Shown here: piece after piece, positions 8,579 through 17,348 of the stretch
Layout of the letters: each line of letters begins with the position of its first letter
How positions within the stretch are numbered: position 1 is the stretch's first letter
Assembly (NCBI RefSeq): GCF_039525035.1
Contig: NZ_BAAAHE010000007.1
Span: 62,001 to 126,000 of the forward strand
Origin: Sporichthya brevicatena
Lineage (GTDB): Bacteria; Actinomycetota; Actinomycetes; Sporichthyales; Sporichthyaceae
DNA: 64,000 bases
Direction: 5' to 3'
The notes under the pieces: generated by a model
Databases searched by the model: none
What the model saw: the letters and a program-made list of their open reading frames with translations, nothing else
What the model was told of the DNA's origin: nothing
Translations under genes and position numbers: made by a program

Positions 8579-9373
8579 CTAGGCCGGCGGCTCGACCGGG
8601 TCCAGGCGCAGGTCGCGGGGGAGGTCCGGTGCCTTCGACCCGTCGAGCAGACGGGGACCGGGGATGCCGGCGAACGCGTAGTCGACCGGGTCGCGGCCCG
8701 GTTGCAGCACCGTCACCAGCGCCTGGGACCGGCCGGTGACGAGGTCCGCGAGCGCAGCCGCGATCTGGTCGGCCGTCAGCAGCGGGAACGCGGCCGCCTC
8801 GAACTGCTGCTGGGCGGTCCCGAGCAACGGCGTCTCCACGAACCCGGGGCAGACGGCGTGGATCCGTACCCCGTCGGCCGCGAGCCCCGCCGCGGTGCTG
8901 CGGACCAGCCCGATCACCGCGTGCTTGGTCATCGCGTAGACCGGGTCGGCCGGGACGCCCATCAGCCCCGCCAGCGAGGCGGTCACCGTCACCACCCCGG
9001 GCCGGGCGAGGTGGGGGAGCATCGTCCGCAGCCCGTAGACCACCCCGTCGACGTTCACCCGCATCAGCCGGGCGTACCGGTCGAGGTCGAGGGTCGCGAG
9101 ATCCGTCCCCCCGCCCGCGATCCCGGCGTTGAGCACGAGCGCGCTGAGCCGGCGACCGTTGTGCTCCAGGTTCGCCGCGACCTGCTCCCACGCCGCGAGG
9201 TCGGTGACGTCGAGGACCTGCGCCGTCCCCCCGATCTCCGCCGCGACCACCTCCGCCTTCGGGTCGACGTCCCCGATCACGACCTCGTACCCTTCGGCCG
9301 CCAACCGCTCCGCCGTCGCCCTCCCGATCCCCGACGCCCCACCGGTGACCAGCGCTGTCCCTCGCGTCTCCAT
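8579..9373 (-). CDS. Short-chain dehydrogenase/reductase
   Basis: Start ATG 9373 (METRGTALVTGGASGIG) is preceded by CGGGAG at good spacing; the open frame extends upstream without a better site. The product is 264 residues. The cofactor motif is TGGASGIG (about 9-16), an acidic residue follows the second strand (I-G-D-V-D, favouring NAD), then N-A-G, an S in S-L-A-G and the catalytic Y-A-M-T-K. It is a cytosolic NAD(P)-dependent oxidoreductase of unknown substrate. It has no operator of the window-wide type upstream and appears to belong to region 1. Confidence 0.9.
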   Translation of the reverse strand: METRGTALVTGGASGIGRATAERLAAEGYEVVIGDVDPKAEVVAAEIGGTAQVLDVTDLAAWEQVAANLEHNGRRLSALVLNAGIAGGGTDLATLDLDRYARLMRVNVDGVVYGLRTMLPHLARPGVVTVTASLAGLMGVPADPVYAMTKHAVIGLVRSTAAGLAADGVRIHAVCPGFVETPLLGTAQQQFEAAAFPLLTADQIAAALADLVTGRSQALVTVLQPGRDPVDYAFAGIPGPRLLDGSKAPDLPRDLRLDPVEPPA

Positions 9374-9397
9374 GGCCCGATTCTCCCGCCCGGCGGC

Positions 9398-9482
9398 CCC
9401 AGTGAGCGACAGGGTTGAAACGGGTGCAGTGCCTTGGCGCCCGAACAGCGCCTCAGGTGTTGCAACGTTGTCGCTCACTGGG
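9398..9482. repeat. 14-bp inverted repeat enclosing a structured 57-nt loop
   Basis: CCCAGTGAGCGACA (9398-9411) and its exact complement TGTCGCTCACTGGG (9469-9482) bracket 57 nt. The loop contains smaller dyads: GGCGC/GCGCC around CCGAACA, and the 8-bp palindrome GTTGCAAC. The whole could fold into a branched stem. It sits between the divergent SDR (start 9373) and hydrolase (start 9562), immediately before the operator at 9503. Possible identities are a dispersed repeat or a structured leader; a simple terminator is less likely because both neighbours point away. Confidence 0.5.
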
Positions 9483-9502
9483 GGCGGGGCTGCCGCCGCT
9501 CC

Positions 9503-9520
9503 GTCAACACGGGTGTAGAC
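9503..9520. promoter_or_regulatory. Window-wide operator, site 1 (hydrolase)
   Basis: GTCAACACGGGTGTAGAC matches the palindrome GTCAACRCNNGYGTTGAC with one mismatch (TAGAC for TTGAC). It lies 41 bp before the hydrolase start at 9562 and is the leftmost copy of the motif in the window. No clear -10 box was seen at the usual distance. Confidence 0.75.
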
Positions 9521-9561
9521 CCACCTGGTGGAATGTGAAACGAGTAGGGAAGAATTACTGC

Positions 9562-10494
9562 GTGCTTCCCATTCTTTCTTTCTTCCGCAAGGCGACGGTG
9601 TCGACGGCCGAGGTGCCGATCTCGGTCCGGGTGGCGGGGTCGGGGCCGGGGTTGCTGCTGCTCCACGGGTTCCCGCAGACCGGGGCGATGTGGCACCGGA
9701 TCGCGCCGGCGCTCTCGACGGACTACACGGTCGTGGTCGCGGACCTGCGAGGTTACGGGGGGAGCGGGAAGCCCGACGGTAAACCCGGGGGCGAGCTGTA
9801 CTCCAAGCGTGCGATGGCGCAGGACATGGTCGAGGTGATGGAGGCGCTCGGGTTCGGGACCTTCACCGTCGTCGGCCACGACCGCGGGGGACGGGTGGCG
9901 CACCGGATGGCGCTCGACCACGCGGAGCGGATCGAGCAGATCGCGGTGCTCGACATTCTCCCGACGCACACGGTCTTCCGGAACACGAACGAGGACCTGG
10001 CGCGGTCGTACTACCACTGGTTCTTCCTGAGCCAGCCGTACGACCTGCCCGAGCGGATGATCGGTGCCGACCCGGAGTTCTACCTGCGGTGGTGCCTGCG
10101 TTCGTGGAGCACCGACATGCAGGCGTTCAGCCAGCCGGCGCTCGACGAGTACGTCGCGGCGTTCTCCGACCCGGCGACGATCCACGCCGCGTGCGAGGAC
10201 TACCGCGCCGGCGCGGGGATCGACCTGGAGCACGACGAGGCCGACCTCGACACGAAGATCACCGCCCCGCTGCTCGCGCTCTGGGGCGAGCACGGCTACG
10301 TCGGGCGCAAGCACGACGTCGTCGCCGAGTGGCAGAAGAAGGCCGTGGACGTCCGCGGCGAGGCACTGCCGAGCGCGCACTTCCTCCCCGAGGAGGCGCC
10401 GGTGGAGACCTACGCCGCGCTGCGCCGGTTCCTCACCCTCAAGGGCGCGGAGATGCCCGGCCGGCACGACAAGGAACCGCCGATCACCCTGTGA
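9562..10494 (+). CDS. Alpha/beta hydrolase, fluoroacetate dehalogenase-like
   Basis: Start GTG 9562 is chosen because GGGAAG lies 9 nt upstream and the operator at 9503 is outside the gene; the frame is open further upstream. The product is 310 residues. Motifs are LLLHGFPQT (oxyanion HG), the nucleophile Asp in VVGHDRGGRVAHR, an HW pair in SYYHWFFL, and a C-terminal catalytic His in SAHFLPEEAP. The D-R-x-x-R plus H-W pattern is that of fluoroacetate/haloacetate dehalogenases and related epoxide hydrolases. It is cytosolic and hydrolyses a C-halogen, epoxide or ester bond; the true substrate here is unknown. The upstream operator places it in the catabolic set. Confidence 0.85.
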   Translation: MLPILSFFRKATVSTAEVPISVRVAGSGPGLLLLHGFPQTGAMWHRIAPALSTDYTVVVADLRGYGGSGKPDGKPGGELYSKRAMAQDMVEVMEALGFGTFTVVGHDRGGRVAHRMALDHAERIEQIAVLDILPTHTVFRNTNEDLARSYYHWFFLSQPYDLPERMIGADPEFYLRWCLRSWSTDMQAFSQPALDEYVAAFSDPATIHAACEDYRAGAGIDLEHDEADLDTKITAPLLALWGEHGYVGRKHDVVAEWQKKAVDVRGEALPSAHFLPEEAPVETYAALRRFLTLKGAEMPGRHDKEPPITL

Positions 10495-10511
10495 CACAGG
10501 CAAATCGCCAA

Positions 10512-10551
10512 CGAGAACGGCCCCCGGAGCGAACTCCGGGGGCCGTTCTCG
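10512..10551. terminator. Bidirectional intrinsic terminator hairpin
   Basis: CGAGAACGGCCCCCGGAG, loop CGAA, then the exact complement: a perfect 18-bp stem with a tetraloop. It lies between the hydrolase stop (10494) and the convergent amidohydrolase stop (10571), so it can terminate both transcripts. It has no strong U-tract, as is usual in actinobacteria. Confidence 0.85.
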
Positions 10552-10570
10552 TGGTCGGTGCGACGTGCGA

Positions 10571-11788
10571 TCAGTCGACCGGGATGCCGTACAGGTTGGC
10601 GGCGTTGGTCGACATGACCTTGCGGATCACGTCGGGACCCCAGGGCTCGAGCACCTTGAGGGCGTGCTCGACCGGTGAGGGGTAGAGGCAGGTCGGGTGC
10701 GGGAAGTCCGACTCGAACAGGACGTTGTCGAACCCGATGAAGTCGAGGACGCGCGACGGGGCGGCCTCCTCGAACCAGAAGCAGCCGTACACGGAGCGGC
10801 GGAACAGCTCCTTCGCCGTGGGCTGCTCCCAGACGCGGCCGTCGAGCGAGGTCTCCAGCAGCTGGTAGTCCAGACGCTCGAGGACGTAGGGGATCCAGCC
10901 GATGCCCGACTCCACCGAGACGAACTTCAGTTCCGGCCACCGGACGAGCAGGTCCGAGGTCAGCAGGTTCGCGAGCATCTTCGCGTTGTTCATCTCGAGC
11001 AGCACGCAGCCGATCACGTGCGTGCGGATCGGGTCCTGACCCGGCCACACCCCGGAGGTGAAGGCCTCGCGGTCGAACTCCGAGCTGCCGACGTGGAAGT
11101 TGATCGGGATGCTCAGCGCGGTGCAGAGCTCCCACATCGGGTCCCAGTGCTTGTCGATGATCGGCGGCAGGCCCGCGGCGTGCGGGGCGCTGCTCATCGT
11201 GATGCCGGTGAGCTTGAGCTCTTCCTTGCAGCGCTGGATCTCCTTGAGCGCGGCGTCGAGGTCCCAGAACGGCACCAGGGCCTGCGGGTAGAGCCGGCCA
11301 CCGGACGTCGCCTGCATCTCGCCGCACGCGTCGTTGTAGATCTTGAGGATCTCCAGCGCCAGTTCCTGGTTCGCGTGCTTGATCAGCTTGTGGGCGCCGA
11401 ACCCGACGACGTTCGGGTAGATGATGTGCGCCCAGACGCCCTGGCGGTCCATCTCCTCCATCCGCGCGACCGGGTCGTACGACGCGGGGTGGATCTCGTG
11501 GATCGGCATCGTGCCGTTCTGGATGTCCCAGTCCAGCAGCGCGGACTTGGTGCCGTCCTTACGGATGACGCTCGCCGAACCCGCGGACGAGAACAGCAGG
11601 TCGTCGCCGTTGAACTTCCAGCACTGGCCGCCCATGCCGTTGTCGGCGATGTGGGGAACCTGCGTCCGGAACTTCGCCGGCACGCGGGACGTCCACAGGT
11701 CGTGGGGCTCCGAGTAGTGGGTGTCCGCGTCGATGACCTTGAGCCCGGCAAGCTCTTCCGGGAAGCCGGGGAAACGGTCCAGCAGCAT
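10571..11788 (-). CDS. Amidohydrolase-2 family metal-dependent hydrolase
   Basis: Start ATG 11788 with GGAGGAG upstream; 405 residues. This is a TIM-barrel metal hydrolase or decarboxylase of the ACMSD-like amidohydrolase_2 family. Visible metal-site motifs are IDADTHYSEP near the N-terminus, INFHVGSS (strand 5 His) and FESDFPHP (Asp) near the C-terminus. Such enzymes hydrolyse C-C or C-N bonds or decarboxylate cyclic intermediates. It is cytosolic. It is divergent from another member at 11928, and one operator lies between them. It is more distant from the other four family members in the window than they are within their pairs. Confidence 0.9.
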   Translation of the reverse strand: MLLDRFPGFPEELAGLKVIDADTHYSEPHDLWTSRVPAKFRTQVPHIADNGMGGQCWKFNGDDLLFSSAGSASVIRKDGTKSALLDWDIQNGTMPIHEIHPASYDPVARMEEMDRQGVWAHIIYPNVVGFGAHKLIKHANQELALEILKIYNDACGEMQATSGGRLYPQALVPFWDLDAALKEIQRCKEELKLTGITMSSAPHAAGLPPIIDKHWDPMWELCTALSIPINFHVGSSEFDREAFTSGVWPGQDPIRTHVIGCVLLEMNNAKMLANLLTSDLLVRWPELKFVSVESGIGWIPYVLERLDYQLLETSLDGRVWEQPTAKELFRRSVYGCFWFEEAAPSRVLDFIGFDNVLFESDFPHPTCLYPSPVEHALKVLEPWGPDVIRKVMSTNAANLYGIPVD

Positions 11789-11840
11789 GCGTGGGTCTCC
11801 TCCCTGATTGCTCGAGAACGTAGCAGCGGATCCGCTCTCA

Positions 11841-11858
11841 ATCAACCTCGGTGTTGAC
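11841..11858. promoter_or_regulatory. Window-wide operator, site 2, with back-to-back promoters
   Basis: ATCAACCTCGGTGTTGAC. The right arm gives a plus-strand -35 TTGACT (11854-11859) with TACGGT 18 bp on. The left arm, read on the minus strand, gives -35 TTGATT with TACGTT 17 bp on. One palindrome thus covers the -35 boxes of both divergent amidohydrolase genes. A further perfect dyad AGCGGATCCGCT (11825-11836) lies in the minus-strand spacer. Confidence 0.82.
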
Positions 11859-11927
11859 TGGCTCCATTTCCAGCGTCTACGGTTATTTCGCTGTCATTGC
11901 GCCCCCGTCGATCCCGGGAGTTCTTCC

Positions 11928-13256
11928 GTGTCCTCCACCTTCCCGACCAACGCAGAACTGAATTCCGGCCCCGGCGAGCGGGCGATCATCATTTCCTCGG
12001 ACGGTCACGCGACCGCGCCGATGAAGGACTACGCGGCCTACATCCCGGCGGCGTACCAGGAGGACTTCGCAGAGTTCTGCGTCGAGTTCGAGAAGGTCGG
12101 TGCCCGCACCACGGACCCGGCCAGCCTCCGGAACCGCATGGACGAGTACCTCGTCGAGGAGTGGATCGAGACCGTCATCGAGCCCGGCCGCCTCGAGGGC
12201 CAGGGTGACCCGCACAAGCGCGTCAAGGAGCTCAACCACGAGGGCATCGCCGGGGAGATCCTCTTCCCCGACTTCGGCCTGCCGTGGGAGCTGCACCCGC
12301 CGCTCAAGGCGGCGCTGATCGGCTACAAGCGCAGCCCGGAGAAGGTCGAGATCGCGAACAAGGCGCACAACCGCTGGCTCGCGGACTTCTGCTCCGCGTA
12401 CCCCGACCGCTTCGGCGGGCTCGCCGTCGTCAGCTTCGCCGACGTCGACGACACGATCGCGGAGATCCGCTGGGCCAAGGAGAACGGCCTGATCGGCATC
12501 GCGCTGCCGAGCCTGGACGAGTCGACGCCGTTCTTCCACTCCCGGCACGACCCGATCTGGGAGGTGCTGCAGGAGCTGGAGATGCCGATCAACAGCCACA
12601 CGGCGATCTCCTCGATCAGCACCCACATGGCCACCGGGACGCTGATGGCGGTTCCGCACCCGGCGTGCGCAGTACCGATGATGACCGCGCAGGCGTTCTT
12701 CTCGACGCAGCAGATCCTCACGCACATGATCTGGGGCGGGGTGTTCGAGCGTTTCCCGGGGCTGAACCTGGTGATGACCGAGCAGGGCTCGGGCTGGGTG
12801 ATCAGCGCCCTGCAGTCGATGGACTACACGTGGGAGAAGTCCTACCTGCGCCGCGACGTCCGCGAGGTCGTGAAGGAGAAGCCGTCGTTCTACTTCCAGC
12901 GCCAGTGCCACATGGGCAGCTCGCTGTTCTCCCGCGCCGAGGCGATCGCACGTCACGAGATCGGCATCGACAAGATCCAGATCGGCATGGACTACCCGCA
13001 CCACGAGGGCACGTGGGGCGCGGGGCCGGGCACGCTCGACTGGCTGCGGTCCACCCTCGGTGCCGCCGGCGCCTCGCCCGAGGACGCGCGCAAGATGCTG
13101 AGTGAGAACGCCGCCAAGCTCTGGGGCTTCGACCTGGACAAGCTCCGGCCGGTCGCCGACGAGATCGGCCTCAAGATGGACGCGCTGCTCACCCCGAACG
13201 ACTACGACTTCTTCCCCCGGGGTGACGTGCACAAGCCGCTGGCCACGGCGTTCTGA
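11928..13256 (+). CDS. Amidohydrolase-2 family metal-dependent hydrolase (paralog of 56825-58135)
   Basis: Start GTG 11928 is supported by GGGAG 8 nt upstream; 442 residues. It carries the metal-site motifs IISSDGHA at the N-terminus, INSHTAISS in the middle and GMDYPHHEGTWGAGPG toward the C-terminus. The same motifs and most of the sequence recur in the protein at 56825. The predicted role is a cytosolic hydrolase or decarboxylase acting on a ring-opened or cyclic acyl intermediate. It starts an operon with an acyl-CoA ligase (33 nt downstream) and an SDR. Expression is under the operator at 11841. Confidence 0.9.
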   Translation: MSSTFPTNAELNSGPGERAIIISSDGHATAPMKDYAAYIPAAYQEDFAEFCVEFEKVGARTTDPASLRNRMDEYLVEEWIETVIEPGRLEGQGDPHKRVKELNHEGIAGEILFPDFGLPWELHPPLKAALIGYKRSPEKVEIANKAHNRWLADFCSAYPDRFGGLAVVSFADVDDTIAEIRWAKENGLIGIALPSLDESTPFFHSRHDPIWEVLQELEMPINSHTAISSISTHMATGTLMAVPHPACAVPMMTAQAFFSTQQILTHMIWGGVFERFPGLNLVMTEQGSGWVISALQSMDYTWEKSYLRRDVREVVKEKPSFYFQRQCHMGSSLFSRAEAIARHEIGIDKIQIGMDYPHHEGTWGAGPGTLDWLRSTLGAAGASPEDARKMLSENAAKLWGFDLDKLRPVADEIGLKMDALLTPNDYDFFPRGDVHKPLATAF

Positions 13257-13288
13257 TTTCGCTCATCCGAGGCGAGGAGACCTGACGC

Positions 13289-14827
13289 ATGATCAACATC
13301 GGCCGGCTCGCGACGACGACCGCGATCAGCGCCCCCGACCGCGAGGCACTGATCGCGCCGGAGGTCGGCGTCCGCCGCACCTTCGGTGAACTCGCGACCC
13401 GCACGGATCTCCTCGCCAAGGCGATGGTCGGGACGCTGGACGCCGGGCAAGGGCAGCGCGTCGCCGCGCTGTCGCGGAACTGCGTCGAGCTCATGGAGCT
13501 CTACCTGGCGACGGCGAAGGCCGGTGCGCTGCTGTTCCCGTTGAACTGGCGCTTCTCGCCGGCGCAGGTGACCCAGGCGCTTGCGGACTCGACCCCGTCG
13601 GTCGTGTTCTACGCGAGCGAGTTCGCCGACGTGGTCGAGCAGGTGCGCGGCACGGTGGATGTGGCGCAGTGGATCGAGTGGAACCCCGGCTCGTCGTCGG
13701 AGTACGAGGACGTGCTCGCGAAGGCGAACTCCGACGTGGCGCTGCCCGACCCGGACTCGCTGCTCCACGAGCCGTACCTGGCGATCTCCACCGGTGGCAC
13801 CACGGGCATCCCGAAGAGCGCGGTCCACACGCAGTACTCCTACGGGGCCTGCACCCTGGACTACCTGTCCGCCGCCCGGATCAACGCCGACGACAAGTAC
13901 CTGATGCTGGGTCAGCTCTTCCACGTCGTCGGCTACATGAGCCTGGCCTACCTGGCGATGGGTCGGCCGGTCGTCATCGCCGAGTTCGACGCCGACGCCT
14001 GCCTCGACATCATCGAGGCCGAGCAGGTCACCGGCTTCTTCGCGATCGCGACGATGCTGCCCCGGCTCGTGAACGCAGCCCGCGAGCGGAAGTTCAAGGC
14101 CACTTCGGTCCGCCAGGTCGAGTACGGCGGCGCCCCGACGGCGGAAGAGGTCATCCGCGACGCCGTCGAGGTCTTCGGCTGCGACATGATGCAGGCCTGG
14201 GGCATGACCGAGTTCGGTCCCGGCACCTACCTGAGCCCCAGTTCGCACCGGCGGGCCCTGTCCGGCGAGAACCCGGAGCTGCTCAAGGCGTGCGGCACCC
14301 CGGCGCTGTTCAGCGAGCTCGCGATCCTCGACGAGGACGGCAACCTCGTGCCGAAGGACGGCGTCACGATGGGCGAGTTGTGCCACCGCGGCCCGAACAA
14401 CATGGTCGGGTACTGGAACCAGCCCGAGGAGACCGCCGAGACGATCCGGGACGGCTGGATCCACACCGGTGACGGCGCGGCGTGGACCCCCGACGGCCAC
14501 GTGTTCATCCTCGACCGCATCAAGAGCATGATCATCTCCGGCGGGGAGAACATCTTCCCCTCGGAGATCGAGCGGACCCTCGGCAACCACCCCGGCATCG
14601 CGGAGGTCGTCGTCGTCGGCGTCCCGCACCCGGACTGGGGCGAGGTCGTCAAGGCCGTCGTCGTCCAGCGGGCCGGTGCGAACCTCAGCGCCGACGACGT
14701 CCGCGACTACGTGGGCGCCGAACTGGCCTCGTACAAGAAACCCCGGATCGTCGAGTTCGTCGCGGAGCTGCCGATGACGCCGACCGGCAAGGTCAACCGC
14801 GCTCTGCTGAAGCAGTCGCAGTCGTGA
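13289..14827 (+). CDS. Acyl-CoA ligase (AMP-forming, ANL superfamily)
   Basis: A 512-residue enzyme, start ATG 13289 with GAGGAG upstream. Adenylation motifs are in order: the P-loop [55 protein letters not shown] and the C-terminal catalytic Lys in [11 protein letters not shown]. It activates a carboxylic acid to its CoA thioester through an acyl-adenylate. The position between an amidohydrolase and an SDR suggests a pathway acid rather than a common fatty acid. It overlaps the next gene by 4 nt (GTGA). Confidence 0.93.
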   Translation: MINIGRLATTTAISAPDREALIAPEVGVRRTFGELATRTDLLAKAMVGTLDAGQGQRVAALSRNCVELMELYLATAKAGALLFPLNWRFSPAQVTQALADSTPSVVFYASEFADVVEQVRGTVDVAQWIEWNPGSSSEYEDVLAKANSDVALPDPDSLLHEPYLAISTGGTTGIPKSAVHTQYSYGACTLDYLSAARINADDKYLMLGQLFHVVGYMSLAYLAMGRPVVIAEFDADACLDIIEAEQVTGFFAIATMLPRLVNAARERKFKATSVRQVEYGGAPTAEEVIRDAVEVFGCDMMQAWGMTEFGPGTYLSPSSHRRALSGENPELLKACGTPALFSELAILDEDGNLVPKDGVTMGELCHRGPNNMVGYWNQPEETAETIRDGWIHTGDGAAWTPDGHVFILDRIKSMIISGGENIFPSEIERTLGNHPGIAEVVVVGVPHPDWGEVVKAVVVQRAGANLSADDVRDYVGAELASYKKPRIVEFVAELPMTPTGKVNRALLKQSQS

Positions 14828-15636
14828 CCGCGACGCTGGGCCTCGAAGGCAGGCGCGCCCTCGTCATCGGCGGCGCCGGACCCGGCAACGGTGGCGCGAC
14901 CTCGCGGGCGCTCGCCGCGCACGGGGCGGCGGTCGCGATCGCGGACTTCGCCGGCGACAAGGCCGAGGCTCTCGCGGCCGAGCTCAGCGGCACCGGCGCC
15001 AAGTGCGTCGGTCTGTCGGTCGACGTCCGCGACGCCGCGGCCCTGGAGCGCGTCGTCGCCGACACGGTCGCGGCGCTGGGCGGCATCGACGTCCTCGTGA
15101 CGGTCGTCGGCGGCCAGACGCTGTTCGCGCCCTGGGTCCGGCTCGACGAGATGACCGACGAGAACTGGGACCTCATCCAGTGGATGAACCTGGGGTACGT
15201 CCGCAAGGTCGTCCAGGCCGCCCTGCGTCAGATGCTGAGTCAGGGGACCGGCGGCTCGATCGTGTCGATCGGCTCGATCGCCGGGGCCGTCTCCAGCCCC
15301 TACGCCGCGTCGTACGGCGCCGCGAAGGCCGGGCTCGCGAATCTCGCGACTTCCGTCGCGCTCGAATACGCCCGCGACGACATCCGCATGAACATCGTGG
15401 CGATCGGTGTGGTCATTTCCGACGCCGCCAAGGCGGTCAACAGCGCGGCTCTCGGAATGGCGGATTCGATCCCGCTCGGGCGTCTCGGAACGCCCGAGGA
15501 AGCCGCGAACGCCGTGGCGTTCCTGGCCTCACCCGCATCGAGTTACATCACCGGCCAGACGCTCCGGTTGGACGGCGGCGTGACCAGTCGCTTCCCGCTC
15601 CGCGTCCCGTCCGCCCCACCGCACGCCGCCGGCTGA
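14824..15636 (+). CDS. Short-chain dehydrogenase/reductase (paralog of 56009-56821)
   Basis: Start GTG 14824 overlaps the ligase stop; 270 residues. It begins [14 protein letters not shown] with the glycine motif [10 protein letters not shown], a slightly unusual P-G-N variant. It carries D-V at the end of a nucleotide-binding strand, the catalytic Ser in S-I-G-S-I-A-G and Y-G-A-A-K. The closely similar protein at 56009 shares the variant glycine motif and the C-terminal SxRFPLRVP ending. It is probably a cytosolic NAD(P)-dependent hydroxyacyl or ring-alcohol dehydrogenase and is the last gene of its operon. Confidence 0.9.
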   Translation: MTATLGLEGRRALVIGGAGPGNGGATSRALAAHGAAVAIADFAGDKAEALAAELSGTGAKCVGLSVDVRDAAALERVVADTVAALGGIDVLVTVVGGQTLFAPWVRLDEMTDENWDLIQWMNLGYVRKVVQAALRQMLSQGTGGSIVSIGSIAGAVSSPYAASYGAAKAGLANLATSVALEYARDDIRMNIVAIGVVISDAAKAVNSAALGMADSIPLGRLGTPEEAANAVAFLASPASSYITGQTLRLDGGVTSRFPLRVPSAPPHAAG

Positions 15637-15717
15637 AGCCCAGCTCAGCAGCGGTTCGGGTGCCACCGGACGGTCTCATGGAGATCGCTCGTGGCGGCTC
15701 GTTTCTGCGCCTCGGTG

Positions 15718-15750
15718 ATCTACACGCGTGTTGTCTACGCGGGTGTTGAC
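15718..15750 (+). promoter_or_regulatory. Window-wide operator doublet, sites 3 and 4 (15-bp offset)
   Basis: ATCTACACGCGTGTTGTC (15718-15735) and GTCTACGCGGGTGTTGAC (15733-15750) overlap by 3 bp. The right arm of the second supplies -35 TTGACG (15746-15751), followed after exactly 17 bp by -10 TACGCT (15769-15774). It drives the aldehyde dehydrogenase/transporter operon beginning at 15802. Confidence 0.82.
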
Positions 15751-15801
15751 GAGGGCTCCGGCTGTGGCTACGCTCACACCAATTCCGATTTGGGGACATA
15801 A

Positions 15802-17286
15802 ATGTCTGAGACCACTTTTGATCCGGCTGCACTTCGCCATCTGAACGAGTTCTTCGTCGGTGGCAGCTGGATTCCGGCTGCGACGGACGAGCGCGCCGCG
15901 GTGGTCAACCCCAGCAACGAGGATGTTCTCGCCTACGTCGCCGAGCCCTCGACCCGCGACGTCGACCTCGCCGTCGAGGCCGCGCGCCGGGCCTTCGACG
16001 ACGGCCCCTGGCCGACGATGACGGTCGCGGCCCGCATCGCGCACGTCCGCCGGTTCACCGAGGCCCTGATGAAGCGGTCCGCCGAGATCGGCGACGCCTG
16101 GGGCCTGGAGTGCGGCCCGACCGCCCCGTTCCGCGACGCGATCAACAACCTGGTCGCGCCGACCGTCTACTCCGACGCCTTCGCGCTCGCCGAGTCGCTG
16201 CCCGAGTTCGAGCGCCGCGACGGGTTCGCCGGCCCGGTCGAGATCCACCGCGAGCCGTACGGCGTCGCGGTCTCGATCCTGACCTACAACGGCCCGATGT
16301 CCTACGTCGGCATGAAGGTGCTGCCCGCGCTGCTCACCGGCAACGTCGTCATCGTCAAGCTGCCCGTCGAGACCCGGCTGACCGGCCAGCTCTTCGCCGA
16401 GGCCGCCGAGGAGGCCGACCTCCCGCCGGGCGTGCTGAGCCTGCTCGCCGCCGACCGCGAGGCCAGCTCCTACCTCGTCTCGCACCCGGGCGTCGACGTC
16501 GTCAGCTTCACCGGCGGCACTGAGGTCGGTTCGAAGGTGCTGCACGGCACCGCCGACCGGATCGTCAAGACCATGCTCGAGCTCGGCGGCAAGTCCGCGG
16601 GGATCGTCGCCCCGGACGTCTCCACCGAGGACCTGCTCCCGATGGTGCTGCCCGGGCTGCTGCCGTTCCAGGGCCAGGTCTGCGTCGCGCTCACCCGCCT
16701 CCTCGTGCCGCCCGCGCGCCGCGACGAGATCGCCGGTGCGCTCGCGCAGGTGTTCGGCTCGCTGAAGATCGGCGACGCGATGGACCCGGGCACCGAGTTC
16801 GGCCCGGTCGCGGTCGCCCGCACCCGTGACCGCTGCGAGAAGTTCGTCGCCGACGCCGTCGCCGAGGGCGCGACGGTCGTGGCCGGCGGCAAGCGTCCCG
16901 CGCACCTCGACCGCGGCTGGTACTACGAGCCGACGCTGCTGGTCGACGTCGACAACGGCATGCAGATCGCGCAGGAGGAGGTCTTCGGTCCGGTCTTCAC
17001 CGTGCTCACGTACGACGACATGGACGACGCGGTGAAGATCGCGAACGACTCCCCGTACGGCCTGACCGGTGCGATCTTCACGCACGACGCCGAACTCGCC
17101 CGCAACGTCGGCCGCCGCGTGCGCGCCGGCTCGTTCACCCGCAACTCCACCGGCGGCGTGCTCGGCCAACCGTTCGGCGGGTACAAGCGCTCCGGCCTCG
17201 GCCGCGAGATGGGTCTTGAGGGCTACCTCGAATGGACCCAGACCAAGGTCATGAAGATCGACACGACGGCCAACTACCTCGCCTGA
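15802..17286 (+). CDS. Aldehyde dehydrogenase (NAD(P)-dependent)
   Basis: A 494-residue ALDH-superfamily enzyme with GGGGA before the ATG. Visible are FVGGSWIPAA, the Rossmann glycine region FTGGTEVGS, the catalytic Glu in LELGGKSA, the catalytic Cys in FQGQVCVALTR, EEVFGPVF and the C-terminal FGGYKRSGLGRE. It oxidises an aldehyde to a carboxylic acid or acyl-CoA in the cytosol. It leads an operon that continues into the surface protein and importer genes up to 23049, so its substrate is likely related to the imported compound. A second, less similar ALDH is at 30576. Confidence 0.93.
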   Translation: MSETTFDPAALRHLNEFFVGGSWIPAATDERAAVVNPSNEDVLAYVAEPSTRDVDLAVEAARRAFDDGPWPTMTVAARIAHVRRFTEALMKRSAEIGDAWGLECGPTAPFRDAINNLVAPTVYSDAFALAESLPEFERRDGFAGPVEIHREPYGVAVSILTYNGPMSYVGMKVLPALLTGNVVIVKLPVETRLTGQLFAEAAEEADLPPGVLSLLAADREASSYLVSHPGVDVVSFTGGTEVGSKVLHGTADRIVKTMLELGGKSAGIVAPDVSTEDLLPMVLPGLLPFQGQVCVALTRLLVPPARRDEIAGALAQVFGSLKIGDAMDPGTEFGPVAVARTRDRCEKFVADAVAEGATVVAGGKRPAHLDRGWYYEPTLLVDVDNGMQIAQEEVFGPVFTVLTYDDMDDAVKIANDSPYGLTGAIFTHDAELARNVGRRVRAGSFTRNSTGGVLGQPFGGYKRSGLGREMGLEGYLEWTQTKVMKIDTTANYLA

Positions 17287-17348
17287 GCCACCCGTTCCGG
17301 CGAGCCCGGCCAGTCCGTCTGCCCCCACATCCGAGAGGTCGACCCCCG

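Noticed and set aside
9415-9561. N-terminal extension of the alpha/beta hydrolase to 9415
   Set aside because: The extension would run through the inverted repeat and the operator and has no family resemblance; GTG 9562 has a good ribosome site.
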